NCBI GenBank assembly: GCA_026770585.1
Contig: MU646307.1
Span: 1,588,965 to 1,608,217 of the forward strand
Direction of reading: 5' to 3'
From: Baffinella frigidus
Lineage: Eukaryota; Cryptophyceae; Cryptomonadales; Baffinellaceae
Length of the DNA stretch: 19,253 nt
The notes below the pieces were generated by a model. That model was not told the origin of the DNA. It saw only the letters and a list, made by a program, of their open reading frames with translations, and searched no databases. A program made the translations under genes and the position numbers. Positions 1 through 7,320 of the stretch are shown piece by piece; the stretch's first letter is position 1; each line of letters starts with the position of its first letter.

Positions 1-284
1 GGTTTGGGGTTTGGGGTTCGGGGTTTGGGGTTTGGGGTTTGGGGTCTACGGCGCACTGAAGCTGTCGACTTTTCGTTGCCGCCCCGACTGCTCGACCTGG
101 TGAGGGGTTTGGGGTTTGAGGCTTTGGGTTTGGGGGTTGGGGTTTAGGGTTTGGGTTCGGGGTTTGGGGTGTGGGGTTTGGGCTTTGCGGTGTGGGGTTT
201 AGGGTTTAGAGTTTGGAGTGTAGGGTTTGGGGTTAAGAGTTTAGGGTGTAGTGTTCATGGTTGAGAGACCTGGCCCTGCCTACT

Positions 285-362
285 GTAGGACCCCCGTAGG
301 ACCCCCGTAGGACCCCCGTAGGACCCCCGTAGGACCCCCGTAGGACCCCCGTAGGGTCCTAC
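285..362. repeat. 11-bp minisatellite GTAGGACCCCC (6 units) ending in a complementary hairpin arm
   Basis: Six exact copies of GTAGGACCCCC lie at 285-350, followed by GTAGGGTCCTAC at 351-362. That last word can pair with the repeat unit, since GGGTCCTAC is complementary to GTAGGACCC. The array sits inside the telomere-like tract, preceded by GGCCCTGCCTAC. Confidence 0.9.
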
Positions 363-457
363 GGAGTACCCGTACGCACTACCCGGTTTTGGGGTTGGGG
401 GTTGGGGGGTTGGGGTTGAGGCTGGACCAGCTAGGGGTCGTCGCGGCCCTGCCTACC

Positions 458-491
458 GTAGGACCCCCGTAGGACCCCCGTAGGGTCCTAC
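458..491. repeat. Second, shorter copy of the GTAGGACCCCC minisatellite
   Basis: Two exact units at 458-479, then GTAGGGTCCTAC. It has the same left flank as the first array (GGCCCTGCCTAC) and the same right flank (an ACCCGGTTT word), so this is a duplicated module that differs in unit number (2 versus 6). Confidence 0.85.
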
Positions 492-1441
492 GCACCACCC
501 GGTTTGGGGTGTGGATTTGGGGTTTGGGGTTGAGGCTGGACCAGCTGGGGGTCGTCTCGGTCGTCTCGGGCGTACTTGAAGATCCCCGTGCTGTTGTGAG
601 GGTTTAGTTATTTATTTATTTATATCGTTTATTTTTTTGTTCGTTTTTAAGGTTTAGGGTTTAGGGTTTAGGGTTTAGGGTTTAGGGTTTAGGGTTTAGG
701 GTTTGGGGTCAGGTGTTGGGGTTTGGGGTCCCCGTGCTGTTGTTAGGGTCGAGGGTTTGGGGTGTTAGTGTTGATTGTTGAGGGTTTGGGGGGGTGAGTG
801 TTGAGTGCGTAGGGTTTTGGGGTGTTGTTGTTGGTGTTTAGGGTGTTGGGGTGTTAGTGTTGAGCGTTTAGGGGTTGGGGGTTTGGGGGTTTGGACGTTA
901 TTGAACGTCCCGGTGCTGTTTTTAGGGTTTAGGGTTTAGGGTTTCAAGGTTTGGCGTTTTAGTGTCTAGTGTTTAGGATTTTGGGGGTTGGGGTTTTAGT
1001 GTTTAGTCTTTAGTGTTGAGTCTTTAGTGTTGAGTCTTTAGTGTTTCGGGGGTTGGGGTTTTAGGGTTGAGTGTGTAGGGTGCATGGTGCAGGGTTCAGC
1101 GAGCAGGTGCGGTTTTCAGGGTTTAGTGTTCATGGGTTTAGGGTTTGGTTTTTTCTGGGTTTCGTGTTTAGGGTTGACTCAAGACATATCGGTTTAGGGT
1201 TTAGAGTTTGGCGAGATGAAGACCTGATTGCGTCGAGAACTCAAACTCTTTTAATTGGAAAAAGTTCCGCGATGAAATTTACTTCGCAGAACTATTTGTA
1301 GTAGTGATATTAAAGCAAACGTGTAGTAATTTTCACTGGAATTCAGTTTTTAAAATTAATTTAAATTAAAAGAGTTTGCACATTAGATCGATGGTGGCGC
1401 CCCAGGGTTTCAAGGTTTGGGGTTTTAGTGTTTAGTGTTCA

Positions 1442-1570
1442 GTGTTGAGGGAGTTGTTCCGACGTCATAAGTTGTTCTATGTAGGTGTTCCGACGTGATA
1501 AGTTGTTACAGAGAACATGATAAGTTGCTACAGAGAACAACTTATGACGTCGGAACAACTCCCTCAACAC
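1442..1570. repeat. Inverted-repeat element with 37-bp perfect arms
   Basis: Positions 1442-1478 and 1534-1570 are exact reverse complements over 37 bp, separated by a 55-bp loop. The loop carries imperfect copies of the arm word ACGTGATAAGTTGTT, as if the arm was partly duplicated inside the loop. Perfect arms suggest a young palindromic element or a recent foldback event. No target duplication is evident. Confidence 0.85.
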
Positions 1571-1667
1571 GTGATAAGTTGACCTGTTGGCGTCGAGCTC
1601 GATGGTGGTGCCCCACTGCCGGTTCCGGAAAACACAGTAGCGGATCCGCCGCTGGTTCTCGCCCTCG

Positions 1668-1817
1668 GACCGCTCCCAGTTCGCCCTTTGTTGAGAGCGG
1701 GGGCTTCAGAAAGGTTGGTGCACGTTCATGTATTGGAAGTTGCGATAGGTTGCGGTCCAAGCCAGGCGGGTGTGCGCGCGTGCAGCTAACGTAGAGCTAC
1801 CACCAGCTTGGCACACG
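1668..1817. repeat. Direct repeat copy 1 (partner 2391-2595)
   Basis: Shares ordered blocks with 2391-2595 in the same orientation: CGCTCCCAGTTC, AGGTTGGTGCACG, TTGCGGTCCA, GCCAGGCGGG and CCACCAGCTTGGCACACG. The copies have diverged and differ by small insertions. A shorter related block (CGGATCC, CCGCTGG, GACCGCTCCCA) recurs at 1835-1873 and in part near 2204. No stable reading frame is conserved between copies, so I treat it as a repeat. Confidence 0.6.
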
Positions 1818-2240
1818 AGCGCTAAATGCAGTACCGGATCCACCGCTGGCTCTCCCCCTCAGACCGCTCCCACGCCCTGGATTAGTTTCGTGGGGTCATC
1901 AGGTACCAATCCACCTCCCATCGTAATCCCATAGTCTCCTAACGAGCTGAACAAAAGTGGGCCCCGCGCTGGTTGAGGGAGGAGGCTCCAGGGAAATGCG
2001 CGCCTTGAAACGATTCTTTGAAGTGCCCCGCGCCACTTTCCCGAAAACCCCACATTGGGGAATCCGAGAAATTGTTTTGCAACAAAATGAATCTTCCAAA
2101 GAAAGACCCGGAAAACGGGCCAGGGGTTTTCCGGGTATTTGGGGTTTTCTCGTCGTGCAAAATAAGGGCCCTGAGGGAGGAGGTTCCAGGAATGCTGTGG
2201 CAAATCCGGCGCTGGTTCTCGCCATGGGATCTCATCCGGA

Positions 2241-2381
2241 CGAGTATTCATAATGAATACGATTTCGGGGATCTCCCATCCGATTCTGGTGTATCGTAAG
2301 GCTCTAAAATAAGTCTAGATATACGACTATCTTATTCATACCCTTAAGATCCACCAAAATTGTATTCATTATGAATACTCG
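2241..2381. repeat. 141-bp element with 20-bp perfect terminal inverted repeats
   Basis: The ends 2241-2260 and 2362-2381 are exact 20-bp reverse complements starting CGAGTATTCAT. Each arm is itself nearly palindromic (GTATTCAT then ATGAATAC). The interior is AT-rich and non-coding. It lies between blocks of the diverged direct duplication, so it is probably a small MITE. No target duplication could be assigned. Confidence 0.7.
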
Positions 2382-2390
2382 GCGGGATTA

Positions 2391-2595
2391 GATCGCTCCC
2401 AGTTCAGCAGTTCGTCCTTTGGTGAGGGCTTGAAGTTTATCATATGGTCCGACATCATAAGTTCAATAACTTCTCTCTTGAGGGAGGAGGCTGCAGGAAG
2501 GTTGGTGCACGGTGCATGCGTTGCAGATTGCGGTCCACGCCAGGCGGGTTTGCGCTGGCGAAGCCGGCATAGATCTGCCACCAGCTTGGCACACG
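2391..2595. repeat. Direct repeat copy 2 (partner 1668-1817)
   Basis: Same blocks in the same order as copy 1. It is longer because of extra sequence at about 2420-2480, which includes GTCCGACATCATAAGTTC, a relative of the arm word in the 1442-1570 element. It ends at the same word, CCACCAGCTTGGCACACG. Confidence 0.55.
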
Positions 2596-2631
2596 TGTGC
2601 CAAGCTATTGAAAAGGGGTTTCAAAGGGAAT

Positions 2632-2774
2632 CGACCCGAAATTAGGGTAGTTTAGCCTACGGGTCTCCTATGACCAGGCCTACCGTAGGAGGTAGGTCTC
2701 CTAGGACCAGGTCCTAGGAGCCCCTCGGCCTACGGTAGGCAACCCGTAGGCTAAACTGCCCTAATTTCGGGTCG
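2632..2774. repeat. 143-bp palindromic element with about 33-bp terminal inverted repeats
   Basis: The left end, starting CGACCCGAAATTAGGG, and the right end, finishing CCCTAATTTCGGGTCG, are inverted repeats over about 33 bp with one mismatch. The core is rich in the palindromic words CCTACCGTAGG, TCCTAGGA and CCTACGGTAGG, which also occur in the A and B transposon families although the ends are unrelated. Non-coding. Target duplication unclear. Confidence 0.8.
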
Positions 2775-2833
2775 TTTCACAACTAGGTTGCGCAGATTAC
2801 TCAGGTGGGCCGAACTTGATTGCGGGGTCTCAC

Positions 2834-3012
2834 CAGGCCGAGGTCGTATCCAGGGGCCCGTGATACATGCGGTGCGGCTGCACAATCTCGGGCAGCGCAA
2901 CCTGCTCCTCCTGTCTGTCCTGCATCGCCCCACGGTCGGGAGTCCGCACGTCCGGGGTGAAGGCGTCGCCGCGCGAAGAGTTGCCTCGGTTCATGCCCAG
3001 CCCCGATGACAT
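2834..3012 (-). CDS. Possible first exon of a divergent, unrecognised gene
   Basis: On the minus strand an ATG at 3012 opens a 60-codon frame with a mixed, polar composition and no repeat content. Near its end the sequence reads CTG then GTGAGA, a plausible 5' splice donor that would end the exon at 2834. It would be divergent from the TPR gene, with about 300 bp between the two starts. No domain is recognisable and an overlapping + frame (2867-3283) is also open. I prefer the minus frame only because of its ATG, composition and donor. This is a weak call. Confidence 0.22.
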
Positions 3013-3319
3013 CGTGTCCCCAGATTTCTCACACGCACCTATCCGCGCCGAGCGCTACCCCGCAGCTCCTGCTGCGGTCGTCAGCGGCTTTCATGGTCGA
3101 CCTGCCGAGCGAGAACGACCCGATTGGATCCCGCCCCTCCCGCCGTTAATTTTACGGGGAAACCCGTCCACCCCAGAAAGCCATCCAGGACTCGGCGCTT
3201 TACTGGGGGGTGCATCTGTTGCGGGGATCGCGAAGAGAAGGGATACTTCTGCCGCCCGGAAAGTGGGGTGTCGTGGGCTGTAACACGTGGGTCCTGACGA
3301 GCTCCTCCAGATCGATCCA

Positions 3320-4989
3320 ATGGCCGACGACTTCAGCGAGAAGATCCTGGATGACTTCATGCGGGACCAGCACCACAGGGGCGGAGCTGCCTCGCCCCCG
3401 TCAAAGATGGACCACGCCGCCCAGCCCAAGACCGCCCAGGAGGCGAAAGAGCTTGGCAATGTAAGTTTCCGTCGGACAGGACCTTCGTTGGCCCTACCCC
3501 CCTACTAGCATAGTTCCAGCGGTGGGGGAAACAAGGAAACAGAGCGAAGGTCCTGTTTCCGTTTCCGGAAGCGGCTCTGTTTCCGACGGAAACACGTCCT
3601 GGCCTGGGCTGCTAGAGGGCACAGCCAGCCCATGTCCCCGTGCCGCTCCTTGTCACCTCGCTCTCGCTGAGGGGGGAAGCGAGGATGTGCACTGGCACCG
3701 TGGGACTTTGACACCAAAATACTGTGAACCAGCGTGCAGTGCGTATGCCCCGTCTGCCGCCGCTCTTGCTTCCCTCAAACCACCAGCCCTCACGATTGGA
3801 CCAAATCGTCGATTTTAGACTGCAGATTTACCATTGATTTATCCTGGCAGAGACCCCGAATCTGGGGTCTCTGCAAGGGTAAATCTCAAGTCTAAAATCG
3901 ATGATTTGGTCCAACCGGGAGGGTTGGTGGAAGCTTCACAACCCCCAAGGCAACACCACGTTTTCAAGGAGGAGCGGAAACGGCGCTGCCCCTGTTTCCG
4001 GCGGAAGCACTGGAAAGAGGAAACCACCACGCAAGAGTGTAGGGCAGACCTGGGAAAACAAGCCAGTTCACACGGAATTTGTAACAACTTTCCGAAATTT
4101 CGATTTTTCTGTGGGAAGAATGTCCACTTATGAACTTGAAAAATAGTAGAATTCTACTATTTCTCCTGTGGGTCACTCTGCCCTACACTCTTGCGTGGTC
4201 TGTTTCCGGAAACCAGCCTTGTTTCCGGGAAACAGACTCTAATAGTGTCACTTTCACGTGTAGCCCCTTGAATTTTATTATTCGTACCAGAACGAGCCAC
4301 TTGACGAATCACTTGCAGCCCCGTAAGCTTTATTTTTTTTACCAGAACGAGCCACTTGACGAATCTAAAACCAGATATTCCCCGGTTGGACCTACTAAGA
4401 ACTCCGCCTCCCCCAGCGCTCGCTGCATAGTTGGAGGTGGGCGCGCTGTCCACACAGCGGGCTTCGACGGGATTTTCGGCCCAAAATAGGCCGAGTCTCC
4501 GTTACCTTATCCGTAGGAACCCGCCTATGTCCCTACGGGTTGCCTACTGTAGGGTCCTAGGTCTTATCGCTTAGGGGTTATTCAAAATCCCTTCGAAGTC
4601 CGCTGTGTGGGAGGGGGGCTGGGAGCCTGACGTGCGCAATGCTGGGCCCACAGATGGCGTTCAAGGAGGGTGAGTACAAGGTGGCCGTCCGCCTCTACGG
4701 CTGCGCGATCGACTTAGACGACAACGAGTCCGCGCAGCAGAAAATCTACTACTCCAACCGCTCCGCGTCCTACTGCATCCTCAAAAAATACCAGGAGGCC
4801 CAGAGCGACGCAGTGAAATCCACCGAGCTCGACCCCAGCTGGTACAAGGCGTGGTACCGCAAGGGCGTGGCGGAGGAAGGGCTCGGGGACTACGCGGCGG
4901 CGGAGCGGAGCTTCGCGGCCGGGCTCGCGTGTGCGCCGAGGGACGCTGACCTGCTCAAGGCTCACCAGGAGGTCAAGATGATGACGTAA
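3320..4989 (+). CDS. TPR-domain protein, likely Hsp70/Hsp90 co-chaperone-like; join(3320..3460,4654..4989)
   Basis: Two exons give 158 residues. Exon 1 (47 codons) ends exactly at a codon boundary before a strong donor, AAT|GTAAGT. Exon 2 follows CCCACAG at 4653 and ends at TAA 4987-4989. The join restores the start of a TPR repeat: the KELGN motif (residues 43-47) runs straight into an AFKEGEY helix. Three TPR-like units cover about residues 41-152, with YSNRSA at 80-85 and YKAWYRKG at 111-118. The carboxylate-clamp pattern that binds the C-terminal EEVD of Hsp70/Hsp90 appears complete: K43, N47, N82, K112, R116. Spacings K-N (4), N-K (30) and K-R (4) match HOP/STI1-type TPR domains as I know them; the N47-N82 gap is about 4 residues longer. 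Residues 1-40 are charged and probably flexible. It has no signal peptide or membrane segment, so is presumably cytosolic. A GTG at 3287 is in frame upstream, but ATG 3320 is the natural start. Family is confident; the exact member is not. Confidence 0.85.
3780..3930. mobile_element. Family D MITE, copy 1 (in the TPR intron)
   Basis: Long inverted arms begin CCACCAGCCCTCACGATTGG and end with the complement (GGTTGGTGG). The inner hairpin is AGAGACCCCGAATCTGGGGTCTCT. A second copy of the same length lies at 15333-15483. The arms include CCAAATCGTCGATTTTAGA. It carries no coding capacity. No clear target duplication, so the superfamily is not assigned. Confidence 0.8.
4026..4199. repeat. Inverted repeat with 23-bp perfect arms and a central 22-bp palindrome
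   Basis: Arms 4026-4048 and 4177-4199 are exact reverse complements (left arm begins ACCACGCAAGAG). Inside, 4141-4162 is a perfect 22-bp palindrome centred on GAATTC. GTTTCCGG words lie just outside both arms. It is probably another foldback or MITE-type element within the intron. Confidence 0.75.
4285..4365 (+). repeat. 26-bp direct repeat, two copies 55 bp apart, in the intron
   Basis: Positions 4285-4310 and 4340-4365 are identical over 26 bp (beginning TACCAGAACGAGCC). Each follows a TTTATT-rich run. This is a simple local duplication. Confidence 0.85.
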
Positions 4990-5011
4990 GGAGGTCACGA
5001 TGATGACGTAG
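4968..5011 (+). repeat. 22-bp tandem duplication spanning the TPR stop codon
   Basis: 4968-4989 and 4990-5011 are the same 22-bp word with two changes. The first copy holds the last codons and TAA, the second the same letters with TAG. The duplication therefore lies half inside and half outside the gene and does not lengthen the protein. Confidence 0.85.
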
Positions 5012-5132
5012 CTGCGATTTTCGCGGACGCCTGGAGGGCACGCGGGGGTGGGCAAGATGGACGGACGAGGCGGCGCTCCCGCCAAGGGCGGGAGCATGAT
5101 GTAGGCGGACGCTTTTCCTTCCTCCTCAAGTG

Positions 5133-5201
5133 CCTCCTCCTAGGACCCTACAGCCTAGGGCCCTGCAGTATGGTGGTCCTAGGGGGGTGGGCGTTTCGAG
5201 C
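5133..5201. mobile_element. Family A remnant (core without ends)
   Basis: Contains the family A core in order (TAGGACCCTAC, CCTAGGGCCCT, TATGGTGGTCCTAGGGGGG, GGGCG) but lacks the CAGGGGTACC ends. It lies just downstream of the TPR gene. Confidence 0.6.
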
Positions 5202-5375
5202 GCGTGGAGGTCTCCGCGCCTCTACTTCTCGTTAGATGGGGGGTGGGGTACCCACCGTGGGCCCTCCCTTGCCCCGGCGGTTGGTGCGTGCCCTCGCTAG
5301 TCGTAGGTACCTCGTCCTAGGAGCGAATCGTTCTCCTCCTCCCCCCGCCCTTGGGGGTGGTCGTGGGCTGCTAGA

Positions 5376-5401
5376 GCCGCACACCTACGTAGGTGTGCGG
5401 C
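5376..5401. repeat. 26-bp perfect palindrome
   Basis: Each half is GCCGCACACCTAC and its complement, centred on TACGTA with no loop. It lies 21 bp before family B copy 1 and matches no other element here. It could extrude as a cruciform or bind a dimeric protein; function unknown. Confidence 0.8.
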
Positions 5402-5421
5402 CTGACCCCCACCTCGGCGGG

Positions 5422-5526
5422 TATCCCTTAAGTGGCCAGTAGGCTCATACGCCCTACCGTAGGGCCCTAGGACCTGCCTAGGACCTCTTGGCCGTCAAAT
5501 TTGACCGCCTGGCTTCTTAAGGGATA
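5422..5526. mobile_element. Family B MITE, copy B1
   Basis: Ends TA-TCCCTTAAGTGGCC and TTAAGGGA-TA. The interior holds the typical ordered words GTAGGCTCATACGCC, CTACCGTAGGG, CCTAGGACC (twice) and the palindromic CAAATTTG block, which marks subtype I. About 105 bp, non-coding. It abuts B2 head-to-head, the two sharing TATA at 5524-5527. Confidence 0.88.
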
Positions 5527-5642
5527 TACCCCTTAAGTGGCGAGGGGGTCTGAAAAGACCCCCTACAGGTCCTGGGCAGGTCCTAGGCAGGTCCTAGGGC
5601 CCTACGGTAGGGCGTATGAGCTTACTCGCCACTTAGAGGATA
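5525..5642. mobile_element. Family B MITE, copy B2 (subtype II, reversed)
   Basis: Inverted relative to B1. Instead of the CAAATTTG block it carries GGGGGTC...GACCCCC beside the left end, a small hairpin shared with B3, which defines subtype II. The ends are slightly degenerate (TACCCCTTAAGTGG and CACTTAGAGGATA). Confidence 0.82.
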
Positions 5643-5764
5643 GCATCTAGGCTGGAGGAGTAGACGGTGCCGCGAGGTCGGCCAATTCTCAAAGCATTGA
5701 GTAGGATTTTGTCTTGTTTGGCACCCTCTTGAGTGTCTCGGCTGATGGGGTGCTTCGAGAGGGG

Positions 5765-5884
5765 TACAGGGGTACCTCGCTCATAAGAAACTGCCCCCCC
5801 CCTAGGACCACCATAGGACCCTAGGCATAGTCCTGCTGTAGGGTCCTAGGGGGGGCGGTTTCTTATGAGCGAGGTACCCCTGTA
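5765..5884. mobile_element. Family A MITE, copy A1 (reverse core orientation)
   Basis: A complete 120-bp palindromic element. Ends are TA-CAGGGGTACCTCGCTC and the exact complement, with TA on both sides. The arms continue ATAAGAAAC. The core reads CCACCATAGG then CTACTG..GTAGGG-type words, the reverse of most copies. The run of eight or more C on one side and G on the other is typical of the family. No coding capacity. Confidence 0.92.
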
Positions 5885-5967
5885 CTCCACCCGCGAAGGC
5901 ATCACCAAGTGTTTGATTTTTCGGGGGCTCACGTAAGTCACTTACGGAGAGGGGCCTCACTTGTGAT

Positions 5968-6171
5968 TACAGGGATACCTCGTGTACAAAAAAACTTATT
6001 TCAGAAACATCGGTCGGGCGTCGTGTTCTTGGATTAGTACCAGAGGGTTGACTAACGCGAGATTTAGTCAACCCTAATCTCGCGTTAGTCAACCCTGTGG
6101 TAATAATTAAGAACACGACGACAGACTGAACCTCGAGCAAGGGTGTTTCTTTTCGGCGAGGTATCCCTGTA
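5968..6171. mobile_element. Family C MITE, copy C1 (204 bp)
   Basis: Ends are TA-CAGGGATACCTCG and CGAGGTATCCCTG-TA, one base different from family A in the first 13. The interior differs completely: AC-rich arms with CGTCGTGTTCTT and its complement around 6022 and 6112, and a central palindrome built from TTGACTAACGCGAGATT (about 6046-6104). Non-coding. Its terminal similarity to A suggests mobilisation by the same or a related transposase. Confidence 0.85.
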
Positions 6172-6400
6172 CAAACGCCGCGAGAGCTGATGGTGGTAAG
6201 TGTGAGAGCCTGTGCTCCCCTATTCCCATAGACGGTCCCTCATGCCCGGAAACCCGGGCGTGTAAGACTAGGACCTAAGCGCGGTTTTTCAACCCTACAT
6301 GTACCTAAAGGACAAACTGAGTAGCAAACTCCGAAGACTCGTCGTGAAGAGCCTATTCTTCCAGGTTTTAGTGAGACTGTGGAGGCCTTCAGCAGCGGCT
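6172..6400. other. Intergenic, nothing recognised
   Basis: Between C1 and A2. A 61-codon frame starts at the ATG at 6299, but its C-terminal third is family A sequence, so I do not call it a gene. Confidence 0.5.
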
Positions 6401-6595
6401 TACAGGGGTACCTCGCTTATAAGAAAGCGCCGCCCCCTAGGACCCTACAGTAGGCCTATGCCTAGAGCCGTATGGTTGTCCTAGGGGGTGGGCGCTTTCT
6501 TATCCCCTAGGACCATCATAGGGGCCTACTGGAGGCATAGCCCTACTGTAGAGTCCTAGGAGGAGGTGCTTTCTTAAGAGCGAAGTACCCCTGCA
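6401..6595. mobile_element. Chimeric family A element, copy A2
   Basis: The left part is an ordinary forward-core copy running from TA-CAGGGGTACCTCG to CTTTCTTAT. It then joins directly to CCCCTAGGACCATC, the inside of a reverse-core copy that runs to its right end (GTACCCCTGCA). The right end of the first copy and left end of the second are missing, so about 1.6 elements are fused. The last TA has become CA. Confidence 0.8.
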
Positions 6596-6599
6596 AACA

Positions 6600-6686
6600 A
6601 ACTGGTCCACCCACACCAGCCGATTTCAGTTTGTAACAAAAAAATAGTTGTCATGAGATTGGTAGATGGGTTCTCGTCGGCCACAC
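6600..6686 (+). repeat. Cassette repeat H, copy 1
   Basis: Shares CCCACACC, CAGTTT or CAGTTTC, TACAAAAAA, GAGACTGGT or GAGATTGGT and ATGGGTTCTCGTCG with 13320-13408 (same orientation), and in part with 14236-14310 (inverted). Non-coding. In every copy it lies near the junction sequence or telomere-like tract. Confidence 0.7.
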
Positions 6687-6722
6687 TACAACACGGGCAT
6701 CATGTATCACCCCCCGGAGGCT

Positions 6723-6826
6723 ATCCCTTGAGTGGCGAGTAGGCTCATACGCCCTACCGTAGGGCCCTAGGACCTGCCTAGGACCTGTAGGGGGTCCTTG
6801 AAGACCCCCTCGCCACTTAAGGGATA
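6723..6826. mobile_element. Family B MITE, copy B3 (subtype II)
   Basis: Ends TA-TCCCTTGAGTGGC and GCCACTTAAGGGA-TA. The interior has GTAGGCTCATACGCC, CTACCGTAGGG and two CCTAGGACC words, followed by the GGGGGTC...GACCCCC hairpin of subtype II. Confidence 0.88.
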
Positions 6827-7096
6827 TTGTTAGTAATATAGGACTGAATTTTTATAAACATATTATTCATTGTTTGATTTAGATATTCACTTTGGATAAA
6901 GAGGACCAAGACGACGAGAGTACACCACGCCACAATGCTCGAGGGTAATGACTGTCTTATCTTGGCCAGATCTGGCTAAAGTGGCTTTTAGAATCCTGCA
7001 GATGTCCGCTGAAAGACGTCAAAAGTTCACGTTTCGAGCCCGTGTGGCGTAGCAGGTGTATCTCACCAGGTTTCGGTTAGGCCCAAATCCTAAATC
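6827..7096. other. AT-rich then mixed intergenic stretch
   Basis: 6827-6905 is AT-rich (TTTATAAACATATTATT). 6930-7096 is mixed. A tRNA A-box-like word, TGGCGTAGCAGG, occurs near 7046, but no tRNA can be folded around it. I see no gene. Confidence 0.5.
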
Positions 7097-7320
7097 GGTT
7101 TGGTCCGAAGAACGCCAGAATCCGGCGCGTTGTTAGTGTGGGTTGCCAAAACTGAATAATTAACGTCAGAACGTTCCCCGTAGTGTTCTGAGTGGAGGGG
7201 CACCTCCCCCATAAGGAGCACCCCCCAGAGCACCAGCGTAGGGCCTTTGGTATCAGTCTACAGGGGTTACTCGAAACAGGGGTTACTCGACATTATGGAC
7301 ACGCACCGCCCCTAAGAGGG
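7097..7320 (+). repeat. Telomere-junction sequence, copy J-A (holds the empty A target)
   Basis: Matches 13858-14213 in inverted orientation once the family A insertion there is removed. Shared words include GGTTTGGTCC, CGCCAGAATCC, GGGTTGCCAAAACTGAAT, GAACGTTCCCC, GTGTTCTGAGTGGAGGGG, CTCCCCCATAAGGAGC, ACAGGGGTTACTCG and GGACACGCACCGCCC. In both copies the ACCGCCC end is followed within about 20 bp by G-rich telomere-like repeats. A partial third copy lies at 9862-9905. Segment 7202-7238 looks like an old family A end. Confidence 0.8.

Larger units (their letters stand above)
1..1440. repeat. Degenerate telomere-like (TTTGGGG/TTTAGGG) subtelomeric tract
   Basis: Most of 1-1210 and 1405-1440 consists of irregular G-rich repeats close to TTTGGGG and TTTAGGG with many point variants. 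The only clean run is seven exact TTTAGGG units at 653-701. Unique islands interrupt it, notably 44-105, 520-600 (with an AT-rich TTTA run at 608-645) and an AT-rich stretch at 1211-1400. The phrase CCCGTGCTGTT recurs near 586, 730 and (with one change) 909, next to G-rich repeats. The G-rich strand is the + strand, which is the wrong orientation for a left-hand chromosome cap, so this is interstitial or internal subtelomere. I see no credible gene in it. Confidence 0.85.
3461..4653 (+). other. 1,193-bp GT-AG intron of the TPR gene, loaded with palindromic elements
   Basis: Starts GTAAGT and ends CCCACAG. It is phase 0 and splits the first TPR helix immediately after clamp residue N47. It contains the 3780-3930 MITE, the 4026-4199 inverted repeat with a 22-bp perfect palindrome at 4141-4162, a 26-bp direct repeat (4285-4310 and 4340-4365), and many copies of GTTTCCGG-type words at 3470-3600 and 3980-4240. 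A transcript could fold extensively. I see no host exon inside. Confidence 0.75.

Noticed and set aside
285-350. Regular array that might suggest CRISPR
   Set aside because: Units are contiguous 11-mers without spacers, in eukaryotic subtelomeric DNA.
1859-2251. Up to 130-codon frames open on minus, with overlapping open + frames
   Set aside because: Three minus frames and two plus frames are open at once over diverged repeats. No frame has domain-like content, so stop-poor composition explains it.
2867-3283. 138-codon + frame just upstream of the TPR gene
   Set aside because: Pro/Arg-rich, shares no frame or splice signal with the TPR exon, and overlaps the better minus-strand candidate. 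It is more likely promoter or leader DNA.
4714-5097. 127-codon minus frame opposite TPR exon 2
   Set aside because: Shadow of a GC-rich coding exon on the other strand.
7046-7057. tRNA A-box-like word TGGCGTAGCAGG
   Set aside because: No acceptor stem, anticodon arm or correctly placed B-box could be found on either side.
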